DNA of 64,000 bases. Source: Parelaphostrongylus tenuis (taxonomy: Eukaryota > Nematoda > Chromadorea > Rhabditida > Metastrongylidae). A program made the position numbers and the translations under genes. The notes under the pieces are model-generated. The model was not told the DNA's origin. It ran no database searches and saw nothing but the letters and a program-made list of their open reading frames with translations. Location of the stretch: contig JAHQIW010001904.1 of the NCBI GenBank assembly GCA_019055375.1, positions 62,001-126,000 of the forward strand, in the 5' to 3' direction. Positions within the stretch are counted from its first letter, which is position 1; every line of letters starts with the position of its first letter. Shown one piece after another: positions 43,956-53,700 of the stretch.

Positions 43956-45910
43956 GTACATTAATCCTTTATGTGGGGAGAACATTGAAACTGGAAGACT
44001 TACGGAGTCTCTGAAGAGCAGTCTGAATATTCGCGTTACTTCTTCGTTAGGACTTCGTAATGACCAGTTTTTAATGAGATTTGGGTAAACACTTGTTATA
44101 TCCAGATGACTAGCGGTGAAGATGAAGCACATCGCTTACCCTAACACATTTGATAGCTGCACTCACTTTTATTCATGTCATATCTAGGGTCTCCTCTTCC
44201 GGGGTTCAATATTGTATTTTGATTCGTCTTCTGCTGTTACTGACCAATGTTTAACATGTTATTCCACAAAATTTTGTGTAATCTATGATTGAGTTTTGTC
44301 GAAGAACAACGTTGAACAAGCCTCAACCTCTCTTTTGCGTACAGTTTTTGGCCTTGATTTTTCTCCATGATGATTCGAATTTGTTTCCCAGTAGCGTTAT
44401 GACTGATATTATCCGCTTTTATGGATATTAATTCGACATGCTTTGTCATGACTAGGTCTCAAGCCAGGTTTTTGTAGGAGGACAATAATCTTGTTCAATT
44501 AAGATTAAGTTCGCTGTTTTCTAAAGTTACGACTAATGTTTCCCTCTTATTACTGTCTCGACGCTCTGGACTTCGTTTTGTGTTTTCCAAGAATTTTAGC
44601 TCTGAACTCATATAGAACTAAAGCGATAAAAATTTCACGAATCAGTTGAGGGGATAGAGCGAAGTCTCGTAAGTTTGTGAATTGATATCTCCCCAGCTAC
44701 CCGGGTTGCTCAGAAAATTATCGTCACTTAATGGATGGTAAGCTCAAAGCGCGAGGTAACTGCGAGAATGGATTGGGAACATTTACACATAACACATAGG
44801 ATTGCTACAACGTTAATTACAAGGACTACAAAGCAAAATCAATTAGCAAACCTTGGCAGTGGTATTACATGTCATTCAAACAATTCAAACAATCTCAAAA
44901 CACTTTGGCAACGGAAACTTTCAGTTTGATGGAGTTCCTCTTTCTCCTAGAATTTCCATGAAATCTAGGACCTGGCCTTATCCTAGGTGTCCCACGTGAG
45001 AAGACTCTATTTGTTTCCTGGAGACGAAAATGCTCGGCAAAACTTCTTGCTAAAGGTCCCATGAACCTGAAATTTTTGAAAATAAACAGAAAATTTTCAC
45101 TTGAAAGAAGAAAATTGAGATTTACTTGAACCAAATGTTGCTAAACTACTTATACAGATTTGAAAGATAACAATGCATCACACTTATTTTACTCATTCTA
45201 GAAAAATGCCCTCGAAAATTTTCTCAAAGTTCAGATGTCCAAATACGATAGAGGTGATAACAAAATTTTACTGAATACTGAGCTGAAGTCCTTTTTGTAA
45301 GCTCATTTCAGTTAGCCAGTTTCATTAATGAGATGAAATAAGCAATAACATCATCAATAAAGAACAGCTGTCAAAAGATTTTGTACGGTTGTCTACTTAT
45401 CCAATTATATAATATGAAATGGAAGATTTTTATCCGCACTCAACGCTGCATCAGAGCAAGTAAATAGCAAGGAATCGAATACTCATGACTTCACCTGGAA
45501 ATTGATAGAAGGTTGTGAATTAAAAAGGATTCCCCTCATTTAGTTAAAGAACGTTTCTCTCAAGCTCTTTGCTATTTGAGAAATTTATTAAACGCTCTGA
45601 TCTATATTTATTTTACGGATAAGTAAATTTTTGAAATTTTGAATAGTAGCTTTGCAATAGTTTCATAGATAAAATTACATTATGACGTTGAGCAATAATC
45701 AAAATATCTCCTAACTGAAGAAGAATTTCTAAATTCTTCGGACGCTATTGTTTCTGACTTGGAGCAAACCTCTTAAATGCAAAGCAAGCATTTCGCCCAA
45801 CAAAAACCCAGCGCAGAACATCAACGAAGTTCATAGCAGTTGCTGAAGTCTTACAAGTTATGGTGTAAAAAGCTCAACTAAATCTGAGCAAGAATAGTAC
45901 CACACACTTT
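43956..45910. other. Long stretch without a supported gene
   Basis: Frames at 44735-44929 (+) and 45134-44895 (-) have no recognised motifs or convincing splice sites. Confidence 0.35.
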
Positions 45911-46081
45911 ATGACGTTTCTTCCATGTTGCAGGCAAATCTCATTGGTGATTGTTGAGAAAATCCTGGGTAACCAAGAGCAAAAAGCAGCGAGCGTCTCA
46001 GAATACATCTTGTCGATAGGAGATTTAGTACTTCTGCTGGCGAAGGTCACAAAGCGTGTTGGCAATTTGGAATTACTCTGA
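45911..46081 (+). CDS. Hypothetical small ORF or terminal exon, 56 residues
   Basis: ATG 45911 opens a frame reading MTFLPCCRQISLVIVEKILG, then NQEQKAASVSEYILSIGDLV and LLLAKVTKRVGNLELL, stop at 46079-46081. TTCTTCCATGTTGCAG (ending 45934) is a plausible acceptor inside it, so it may be a terminal exon beginning with the ISLVIVEK part. The amphipathic, helix-like composition is unusually coding-like for this region. No family is recognised. Confidence 0.28.
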   Translation: MTFLPCCRQISLVIVEKILGNQEQKAASVSEYILSIGDLVLLLAKVTKRVGNLELL

Positions 46082-46729
46082 AATAGTGCTTTTTCGACTG
46101 GTATATGTTATCACTAAGATATGAGTCATATATGACGTGAGTGAATGGACAGAAATTATTTTACTTCTCAAACTCCGAGCAAACACATGTCGGCTCAAAG
46201 TACAATCTGTTAATCACACTTAAAACGACTGTAATTCACATTTTTGGTCAAAAAGTCTACGTAGGATTAATCTACCAAGATGACATCCCGAATTTCCAGA
46301 GCTCTCGAATATAACGTTGATATTTTTAAATTTTGAAAGATCTTCAATGGAAACCAAAGATTAATAATTGGCAGTTACCAGAAAACAGGTATGCTATGTT
46401 TGAAAAAACTACATACTTTGATACCACTCAAATTCAGAACAGATTTGTGAAATTCGTAAAGTGTTAACATTGAAAGGATTTGTGGAGAGAGGTGATTCCT
46501 GACGTACAATGGGTTTCGGAAAATACTTATATGAATCGATTTAGAAAATCGACTTATCCTTAACCACACCTTGACTAACTAGCAATAGTTTCTTTTTTAA
46601 CTTAGCTAATATTACGAGGCTGATATAAAATTATGAGTACTTATCCGTTATCTCCACCCTGATCAAACCCTTCGGTTAAAAGGTGTTTTTTTCCTTTTTT
46701 AAAAACGTTATAGTAGTTCTGAACCTGAA
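46082..46729. other. No gene seen
   Basis: Nothing supported. Confidence 0.4.
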
Positions 46730-46930
46730 ACCGGAGACTGCACTACTGAGAAACCGATGGAGACTGTGGCTACTGAGGAACCGAGAGCGAATGTGCTACT
46801 GAGAAGTCCGGAACAGCGAAACAGGCGCCTTTTCTGCACTGTATGTGGCTCTATGAGGCCTTAACACAGGCTTAAACACGTTACCATGTTATTAAATTAT
46901 CATTGCTTTGGTAGTTTTTCGATAGCTAAA
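46730..46930. repeat. MITE family A-related fragment with internal 27-bp tandem repeat
   Basis: Three units of about 27 bp (GAGACTG-GCTACTGAG-AACCGA variants, 46733-46812) are followed by GCGAAACAGGCGCCTTTTCTGC, which is the core of MITE A, and a degraded right arm (CTTAAACACGTTACCATGTTATTAAATTATCATTG). Confidence 0.55.
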
Positions 46931-47221
46931 ATCAAGCAAACTTGAACGATGTAATTTATTCTTTAAATGACCGGTTTTTTGAGCTGTAATAGGCGAAATA
47001 AAATTTGTTGCACATTCAAGCATTTCTCGCCAGATAAAGTTTTTTTCCTAAACAATCAATAATGATTAGATAGGGCCAGTCTTAGCAATTTCGAATGCGT
47101 ATGTTGTTATCGGAAGAAACGCTTTGAAGCCGCTGTAGTAGTCAAAAGAATGTTAGAAAGAAAATATATATATATACATATATATAATACTAGTAACTTA
47201 TCGTAATTATTCTCTTATCTC
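46931..47221. other. No gene seen; short (TA)n at 47165-47189
   Basis: AT-rich sequence flanking the mariner fragment. Confidence 0.4.
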
Positions 47222-47370
47222 TTATAAAACCCGGTCCGCCATGTTTCGAATGTGATCGAAGTAGCATTCCTTCAACATTGAATCAAAGAACTCTTGACAT
47301 GCTTCTTCAACTTCATCGAAAAATTTAAATAGGCGACCTTCCAAAAAGTACTGCATTGATCGGAAAAGAC
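47222..47370 (-). pseudogene. Mariner transposase, C-terminal fragment (lineage 5)
   Basis: Minus-strand frame LFRSMQYFLEGRLFKFFDEV, then EEACQEFFDSMLKECYFDHI and RNMADRVL, stop at 47224-47222. It is a close match to the mariner C-terminus HLFRSMQHFL--RKF-SFDEVEEACQEFFDSKPKEWY--QI-KLADRW. It is better preserved than the other mariner remnants here, so probably more recent, but the catalytic domain is absent. It ends about 45 bp from the tRNA-Leu 3' end. Confidence 0.8.
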
Positions 47371-47413
47371 TTTTACTGATAGGGTATTGTAACTCTCATT
47401 ACCAAAGGAATGA

Positions 47414-47494
47414 TGACGAAAGTGGGATTCGAACCCACGCCCCCGAAGGGACTGGTGCCTAAACCAGCGCCTTGGACCGCTCGGTCATCTCGCC
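47414..47494 (-). tRNA. tRNA-Leu (anticodon UAG or AAG; loop one base short)
   Basis: Read on the minus strand: acceptor GGCGAGA pairs with TTTCGTC (two G-U pairs), discriminator A; D arm with GACCGAGCGGTCCAAGGC; anticodon stem CTGGT/ACCAG; long variable arm CCCTTCGGGG; T arm GTGGGTTCGAATCCCAC. The long variable arm and body are typical of tRNA-Leu. The anticodon loop reads TTAGGC, six bases where seven are required, so one T or one A is missing and the anticodon could be UAG or AAG. It is 81 nt instead of the usual 82. It may be a pseudogene, a sequencing error, or a functional variant. Confidence 0.85.
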
Positions 47495-47900
47495 ATGCTA
47501 TTTAGGTTTTGAATGCGTGTGACGCAGAGCATCTCTGACCTTTGCACCGATGCTACAGTGCTATTGAAAGGCATTGCTAAAAAACGAGCACGTACAGCAG
47601 CCAATCGAGATTTAAACCTTCGTCTGATTTCTAAAAATGCAATGAAAAGTCTTTGACCAGCGAAAGGAGTCATTTGCTTACTCTAGACTATGGCGGCTGA
47701 TTTGAAAAAACCAATCCTTTTTGTTTATACGACCCGTCATCATAAGTCATTATACTGCGAGAATTTCAAGGTTTAGCGAATTTGGATCATCCTCGGCATC
47801 CGCGCTCTGTTTTAACCTTTTGGGAAAAAAGCATTCTTCTAATAGTTCCAGAGTTTCACTATTCACCGCATATCTAAAATCTTGACAAATTTGGAGGTGC
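47495..47900. other. No gene seen
   Basis: Nothing supported. Confidence 0.4.
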
Positions 47901-47904
47901 GCAT

Positions 47905-48090
47905 TATAAAAACGATGTCCTTAATGCGTTGCCATCGCTGCACTTATGTTCCTTAGCAATTCCTGAGCCAAATATGTCGTCGATGTCACGAATTGTCTAT
48001 GCTGTTTTACGATGCATTTTGAACTCGAATAAGATTATCGTTCAAGTTTGCTTCTGTCTAATAATTTTCCAATAGTATAAAATAAATACA
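47905..48090 (-). repeat. Dispersed repeat I, copy 2
   Basis: TTAGCAATTCCTGAGCCAAATATGTCGTCGATGTCACGAATTGTCTATGCTGTTTTACGATGCATTTTGAACTCG and AGTATAAAATAAATA match 36480-36625. The AGTATAA(A/G)ATAAA segment is itself duplicated at 48073 and 48117. Confidence 0.5.
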
Positions 48091-48374
48091 AAATAAGCAG
48101 CCTAATATCCTTCCAATAGTATAAGATAAAGACAACATATGCAGCTAGTATTACGTCTCGGCCACAGAACATACGCGAGGAATATACATTGAAATGGTGA
48201 TTAACGTAATCACTTTCATTGAAGAATATATTCTGATATTAAAAGGAGCATTTCAACAATGTAAACCGTAGTTACCTATGAGTCAACCTTATAGTTTCTG
48301 TAGAATGATAAAGGAAAGACTTTTTAGGTATAAGATGTCCTTGATGGACATGATATACCTTTATTTCTAGTGCT

Positions 48375-48550
48375 TTATTGAGACCACGCTCAAATTTCAA
48401 TAGATCCGTTCATTATAATTTGAGCCAGTTTGTCATGTGGTCTGGTAAGGGCTCTAGTACAGCCCTATACACATGTTTCGGGCTGTACAAGAGCCTTTAC
48501 CAGACCACATGACAAGTTGGCTCAAATAATAATGAACGGGCATGATATAC
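48375..48550. mobile_element. Inverted-repeat element family B, copy 2
   Basis: Arms TTCATTATAATTTGAGCCAGTTTGTCATGTGGTCTGGTAAGGGCTC (left) and GAGCCTTTACCAGACCACATGACAAGTTGGCTCAAATAATAATGAA (right) are inverted copies around a short GTTTCGGGCTGTAC centre. It is a compact foldback or MITE of about 140-175 bp without an ORF. Confidence 0.8.
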
Positions 48551-48789
48551 ATTTGACCTCAAGAAACATCACAAATGGTCTCTAATGCCTATTTGGCCCG
48601 CGCAATAACTTGCCAAGTTCTATAGATGCTTCAAGTAAATGCCTTTTTTCCGAGACAAGCCTACCATCAATTTATCAGAACTGGAGGAATGGAGCTTGAT
48701 TAAGCGTGGATTCACAGCAGCATCCACGTGTATACTCCATGATACCTTACACCAGTGCGTTATAAGTATCCACACGTTGCCTAACGATT

Positions 48790-49330
48790 GAACTAATATC
48801 ATACCTTTTGTTTCTAGTGCTTCTTCAGACCACGCTAAAATTTCAGCATGCCTAACAGTTATTTTTGAGCCATGTATGAGGCCTGTTATGGGCACTTATA
48901 CAATGCAGTACACTTGTTTCGACCTTGCAGCCTCATCATTTGCACAGTGCCTTTCGTCTGAGCCAAACCCTTTAGGGTAGAACCCCTCCCCTTATAACTG
49001 ACGAAACTGCAAAGCCGAAACACGTGTATTGCACTGCAGAAGTGCCCCATAACGGACCACACGAATTGCTCAAAACTAACCAGTAAGCATATTGAAATTT
49101 GGACGTGATCTAAAGAAAGACTGGAAGCGAAAGGTGTGATATATTTTACGATATTAGCCAAAAGCAGTCGACTGTATAACACTGCCTGTTCGGTGATTTT
49201 ATCACTTATCGACGCGTAAAACGTTGCGAAATGCACCGTGCAACTGACGAGACTGCAAGGCCGAAACACGTGTATTGTAGTGTATGAGCACCCATAACAG
49301 ACCACATACAGTGTTCAAAAATAACTATTA
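48790..49330. mobile_element. Inverted-repeat element family B, composite copies 3 and 4
   Basis: Left arm TTTTTGAGCCATGTATGAGGCCTGTTATGGGCACTTATACA and arms at 49030-49075 (reversed) enclose TGTTTCGACCTTGCAGCCTCATC / GACGAAACTGCAAAGCCGAAACACGTGTATTGCA. A third half (49235-49325) repeats CTGACGAGACTGCAAGGCCGAAACACGTGTATTGTA, so two units overlap. Frames here (48886-49457, minus) are repeat shadows. Confidence 0.7.
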
Positions 49331-50373
49331 GGCAGATTGAACTATTTCTCTTGAGCAGGAACTCGTCGACATTAGCTGTTCCATTATTTATAGTGGTCAC
49401 GAGGGCTAAAAATCCCCCGATTTTCTCATTTCTGCCAATCTGCTTGTGCGTGGCCATTAAAAATCAGTGGTTTCCAGTATGGTTCCTATTTGGAGGTCCT
49501 AGTGAAGTAGATTCCCACTTCTAGCCTCTAAATCAACTGATCAGTAAGAAACTGGAGCGGCACTAACATAGCATTTATTCATCCTATTTGTATAGGAAAA
49601 TTGTTCAATAGTTCTAGGTTGTTCAAATGATACTAAAGTCTTCGCGAGAAGACAGATTGTTATAGTTTACGGTCTCCAACGAGAAATTAATCAGAAGCCT
49701 GGTTGTAGGTGATAGATTCTTTCCTAACTAAGCCTTTGGAGAGTAATCGCGTCTCTTTTTCACCTTAGATGGCTCGCCTCATGGAAAGTGATCGCAAATC
49801 TTTTGGTCGCATCACAGCGACTTATTAAGCGGTGGGTGATAATAATAAGTTGAAAACTAAAACGAAAGTGCATTTAACGCGGGATGAGGTGGACTTAAGC
49901 AATAATCCCGTTGTCTTTTCTCCGTAGAGACGCAATCATATTCACAATTCGTTTGTGAATGTGTTGCACAAAGTTTACGATCCTTTGTAGGTCATTCCAG
50001 CCACAAGTGTGTAACAAAATACTATAAAAGCACATTTGCACCTGGTAGACGACAAGGTTCAACGCCACATCTGCTACATGGGATTTTCAAAACGCAATGA
50101 ATAATTTTTAGTATAATACAGTAGTTACAGGAACAGTAATATAGTTAACAACCAAGAGCATAATTTTAACTAACTGCGACATTCTTTTTGGCTGGAAACA
50201 GTGGTGCTAGAGTACTTTGTATTTGTTGAACTCGTTGCCACCAAAGGGTTCGAGGATCAGTATGCGCCAATGGCCACCAGCGCAGAATCTTCGGAGTGGA
50301 GGGAAAGGAGGTAGGGCCTGTAAAGTTTTCCACGCTTAAATTATGAGAAATAAGGAAGACAGTGAATATGCAA
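49331..50373. other. No gene seen
   Basis: Nothing supported between the family B element and the 3' end of the carotenoid oxygenase gene. Confidence 0.4.
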
Positions 50374-50379
50374 CTAATT

Positions 50380-50556
50380 TTTTATTGCATTACTCGTTTC
50401 CCTTGCTAGTGACATCCACGTCTGAGTTGTCATTATTTCAGTAACATCAACTGTTGAGTTTTTAGTGATTTTGTAAGGTAGTGTTTTAGCAGCCGACACG
50501 ATTTCAGTAGTGGAGGTTGGAGAAAAAAAGGATTTTCTTGGAGGTATTGCAAGATT
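50380..50556 (-). other. Possible extra 3' exon (alternative terminus of the carotenoid oxygenase or separate gene)
   Basis: After the acceptor TTGCCATTTCAG the minus-strand frame reads IQNLAIPPRKSFFSPTSTTE, then IVSAAKTLPYKITKNSTVDV and TEIMTTQTWMSLARE..., ending in TAG near 50380. It lies about 150 bp downstream of the carotenoid oxygenase stop. That gene's last exon has a potential donor just after GFHN (AATAG|GTACTC), but joining there gives another frame than this attractive one. The composition is coding-like and Thr/Ser-rich. No family is recognised. Confidence 0.3.
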
Positions 50557-50711
50557 TTGAATCTGAAATGGCAACTTTGTTCAAGTAGCTAAGTGAATGG
50601 TCAAAAGTAGTGATACTTTCCCTGTTTTCAGACGGCATCGAATAAGTAGAAGCATGGCTCACAGACAACTTCGCAGACAGACCAATATCTTTCTTTGAAA
50701 AGAATCTATAA

Positions 50712-53700
50712 TCAACCGAAATTCACAAACAAATATGGAAGGAAAGTTATTCTCAATACAATCTTGGTCAACATGATGTTAGAGTACCTATTGTGAAATC
50801 CATATGGTACCAAAATAGGAACGTATGCTCGCCCTATTTCCTCCATTGATTCTGCATTTACGACCAGCAGTAAACCTAAAACACACATTTGAGACGATGT
50901 GACAAAATTTATGCCACATATGACTCATACTTAACTACAAATGATCTTCGGTTCATTTCGGTTGTTCAGCAAGGAATGAAAAAAACGATCTCTTAGATGG
51001 GCAACAACTTTTATCAGAGTGATAGCAATCATCCAAAAGTTCACCTCTCAAGAAACTGCCCACATGCTTGTTTTTTAACAACGCCTTTTTATAGCGCTGT
51101 AGCATTCAGAATGAGATTATGTCTCACACATGCCGCACTCTTTTATTATTACTATGCTTATTGCTCGTTGGACAAAACTCTTTTTAAGACTGCTAGCCGT
51201 TGAATAGCTAAGATCTCAGAAGATCCAAAATTTGTTTGCTTCTTGGAAAAGCTTTCCTGAAAGCGCTGTAGCAGAAATAGAACTTTGTGTTTCATGAATT
51301 GGTGTTTTTCGCAGAGAAGAATTTTTTTTTGTGAATTATACGTAACCTCTTGATAGCGAAATTTCAGCAATTCCAACGATATGCTTATTATTTTGAGAGA
51401 CTCTTTCAATTCAGTGTACGAGAGAAAATAAGTTTGAGTTTCATATACGTCGTGGATCTGCCTGTCGGCTAGAGTGAGTGCGTGACCGTGGGTCGATGCA
51501 CGTTAAATCGATGGCGCAAGCAAAACCCACATGTGTAGTACTATTTTTGTTATGAGATCAGAATTTTTCCACCCTCTGACATAAGATGTAAATAAAATGT
51601 ATGACGCTGATACTGTGTGATTTCCTCTTCACGTTCATAGATTGCTTCTCGTGCTTTCGGTCAAATATAGCTAAGATATACTCTAGAGAAATGAGTGGTG
51701 AGCAAAAATACAGCCTCAGACGGGAGTCGAACCCGCGTTTCATCCTTACCGGGGGCGCATGCTACCACTACACTACCCAGGTTCATCCGCCCCAACACTC
51801 ATTCTTCAATATCTAAATGATAGCTTTCAGCCATCAACCTTTAACAGATTTAGTCGGGTATGCGATTTCGCTTTATGAATTCAGTTGTGCTGCAAGCCAT
51901 GTGATAGGTAATACTCGCAATTTCTAGTAGTTCTACTGCCTTTTTTCGCGGTGTCATGATGAATCATGTACACTCCAGAGAATTTAGTGATGAGCAAAAA
52001 CACGACCTCAGACGGGAGTCGAAACCTGCGTTTCATACATACCGGGGGCGTGTTCTACCACCACACCACCGGAGTACATTCGCCCCACCACTCATTCTTC
52101 AATATCTCCGTGATAGCAGTCGGCCGCCAACCCCATTTACGACACATCTTAACACTGCAAAAAAGCAGTAAATATACTAGAAGTTTCGAGTATAGCCCGC
52201 GATAATAATAAAAGCGCGCTGCGTTTGTGAAATACAATCTTGCTTTGAACGCTACAGCGCTATAAAAAGACATCTCCGGAAAGTGAGAACATACAACACT
52301 TTTCTAAGATCCAAGTTTTCGAATGGTTGCTAAAAGTACAACGGTAATTGTTTATCCAGCGGGAGGATTCGTTTCTTCAATCCCTGGTGGATAACCGAAA
52401 TGATCCATTTCTTCTAATTCTATCAAGTAAGCAATATTTTGATAGAAGTAAATTCATGAGAGTACGTATGTTTCCGCGAATAAAATGTAAGTTTTATGAT
52501 CAGATCTAGATGACCAGACAGACTGCTAGAGTCTATTGAGCAGATCAGATTTCATTCAGCAACTCCAGATGATTTCACCTAATGAGCTGAAGACGTTTTC
52601 AACTGTCGCACTTGCCGGCAAAGATTGTTCTGCTGTGAAGGTATTTCTTAACATAAGTCCCGCATTTAAGATATAAAAAGTTTATGTATCAAATTCGGAG
52701 GCTAACACGGGATTGACAAAAGTTTACCCTTCTTGCTTAATAACTTAAGAGGGAAGATGTCAAGAGGCATGGGGCATTGAACCCCAGACCACTACATGCG
52801 CAGCTAGTACTCTACCCCTAAGCCACACCACACATTTACCAGTTGTGCATAAAACATATTGTATAGTGCGTTAAAGTGCGCCGTTGTTTCATATGCCCAC
52901 TTGTTCACTCAGTCACATAATCGCATGCTTTGAAATCAGTGAAGACGAAGCAAAATCCGCTTTCACCCACACACTTTACAGCAAGTATGAAATTTTTAGT
53001 GAACTGTTTCGCGACTTCTATTGCAAATAATGCAAAGATAGATACTTTCACAGAGAAACTCATGAATACGGAAAAAGTAGATTGGTAACTACTCCGTAAG
53101 TCCATAGCGCCTTATGTTTCCAAGTTTACGAGTTAAATGAATTGTTTAAAGTTGTTCTAAAGTCGACGGAATTAAAAATTTGTTAAACTGGAAGCCTCAA
53201 CTTTTTTCAAAGGAAATTAACGTAATCCACTAAACTTCTATAAAAACGTCGATAACCTTTTTCCTCCTTGACATCAAGTGCTCGAACGAGCAAAATTCCG
53301 TCATCTTCCTTGCGTGAATTGGGTGATGCGATAAACCAGGGCTCGTGAACTACTAAGTTCGATTGTGTTTTGAACTCTTGATTACGTCTGCCGGCAGATA
53401 CATTAACATTAATCTGAATTTTTCAATATCATAGCATTAAATTTGCACGAGAAAAAGAATATCAAATACTACCAACTTTAAGAATTCCATTTCCGGCAGC
53501 GAAAGGGTGTTTTACGACGTACGCCCATTGATAAGGTTTCTGTTCCATTTTGTGGTTGAACTGAGGGAATTCTGCAGCAATTGTCTCCTTAATTTTTATT
53601 GATATTGCCTATTTTGGTCCTCTTCTCATACCTGCTATTGAAGGAATTACTTTTGAACACACCTGTGGTAAAATATAATTATATTTTGCTCGCAACTTTT

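Noticed and set aside
48620..49457. Three minus-strand frames of 83-139 codons as genes
   Set aside because: They lie across the inverted-repeat family B copies, so the frames follow the repeat rather than a gene.
51714..51778. Functional tRNA gene (A and B boxes present)
   Set aside because: The acceptor stem does not close and two related copies share extended non-tRNA flanks, so it is a tRNA-derived repeat.
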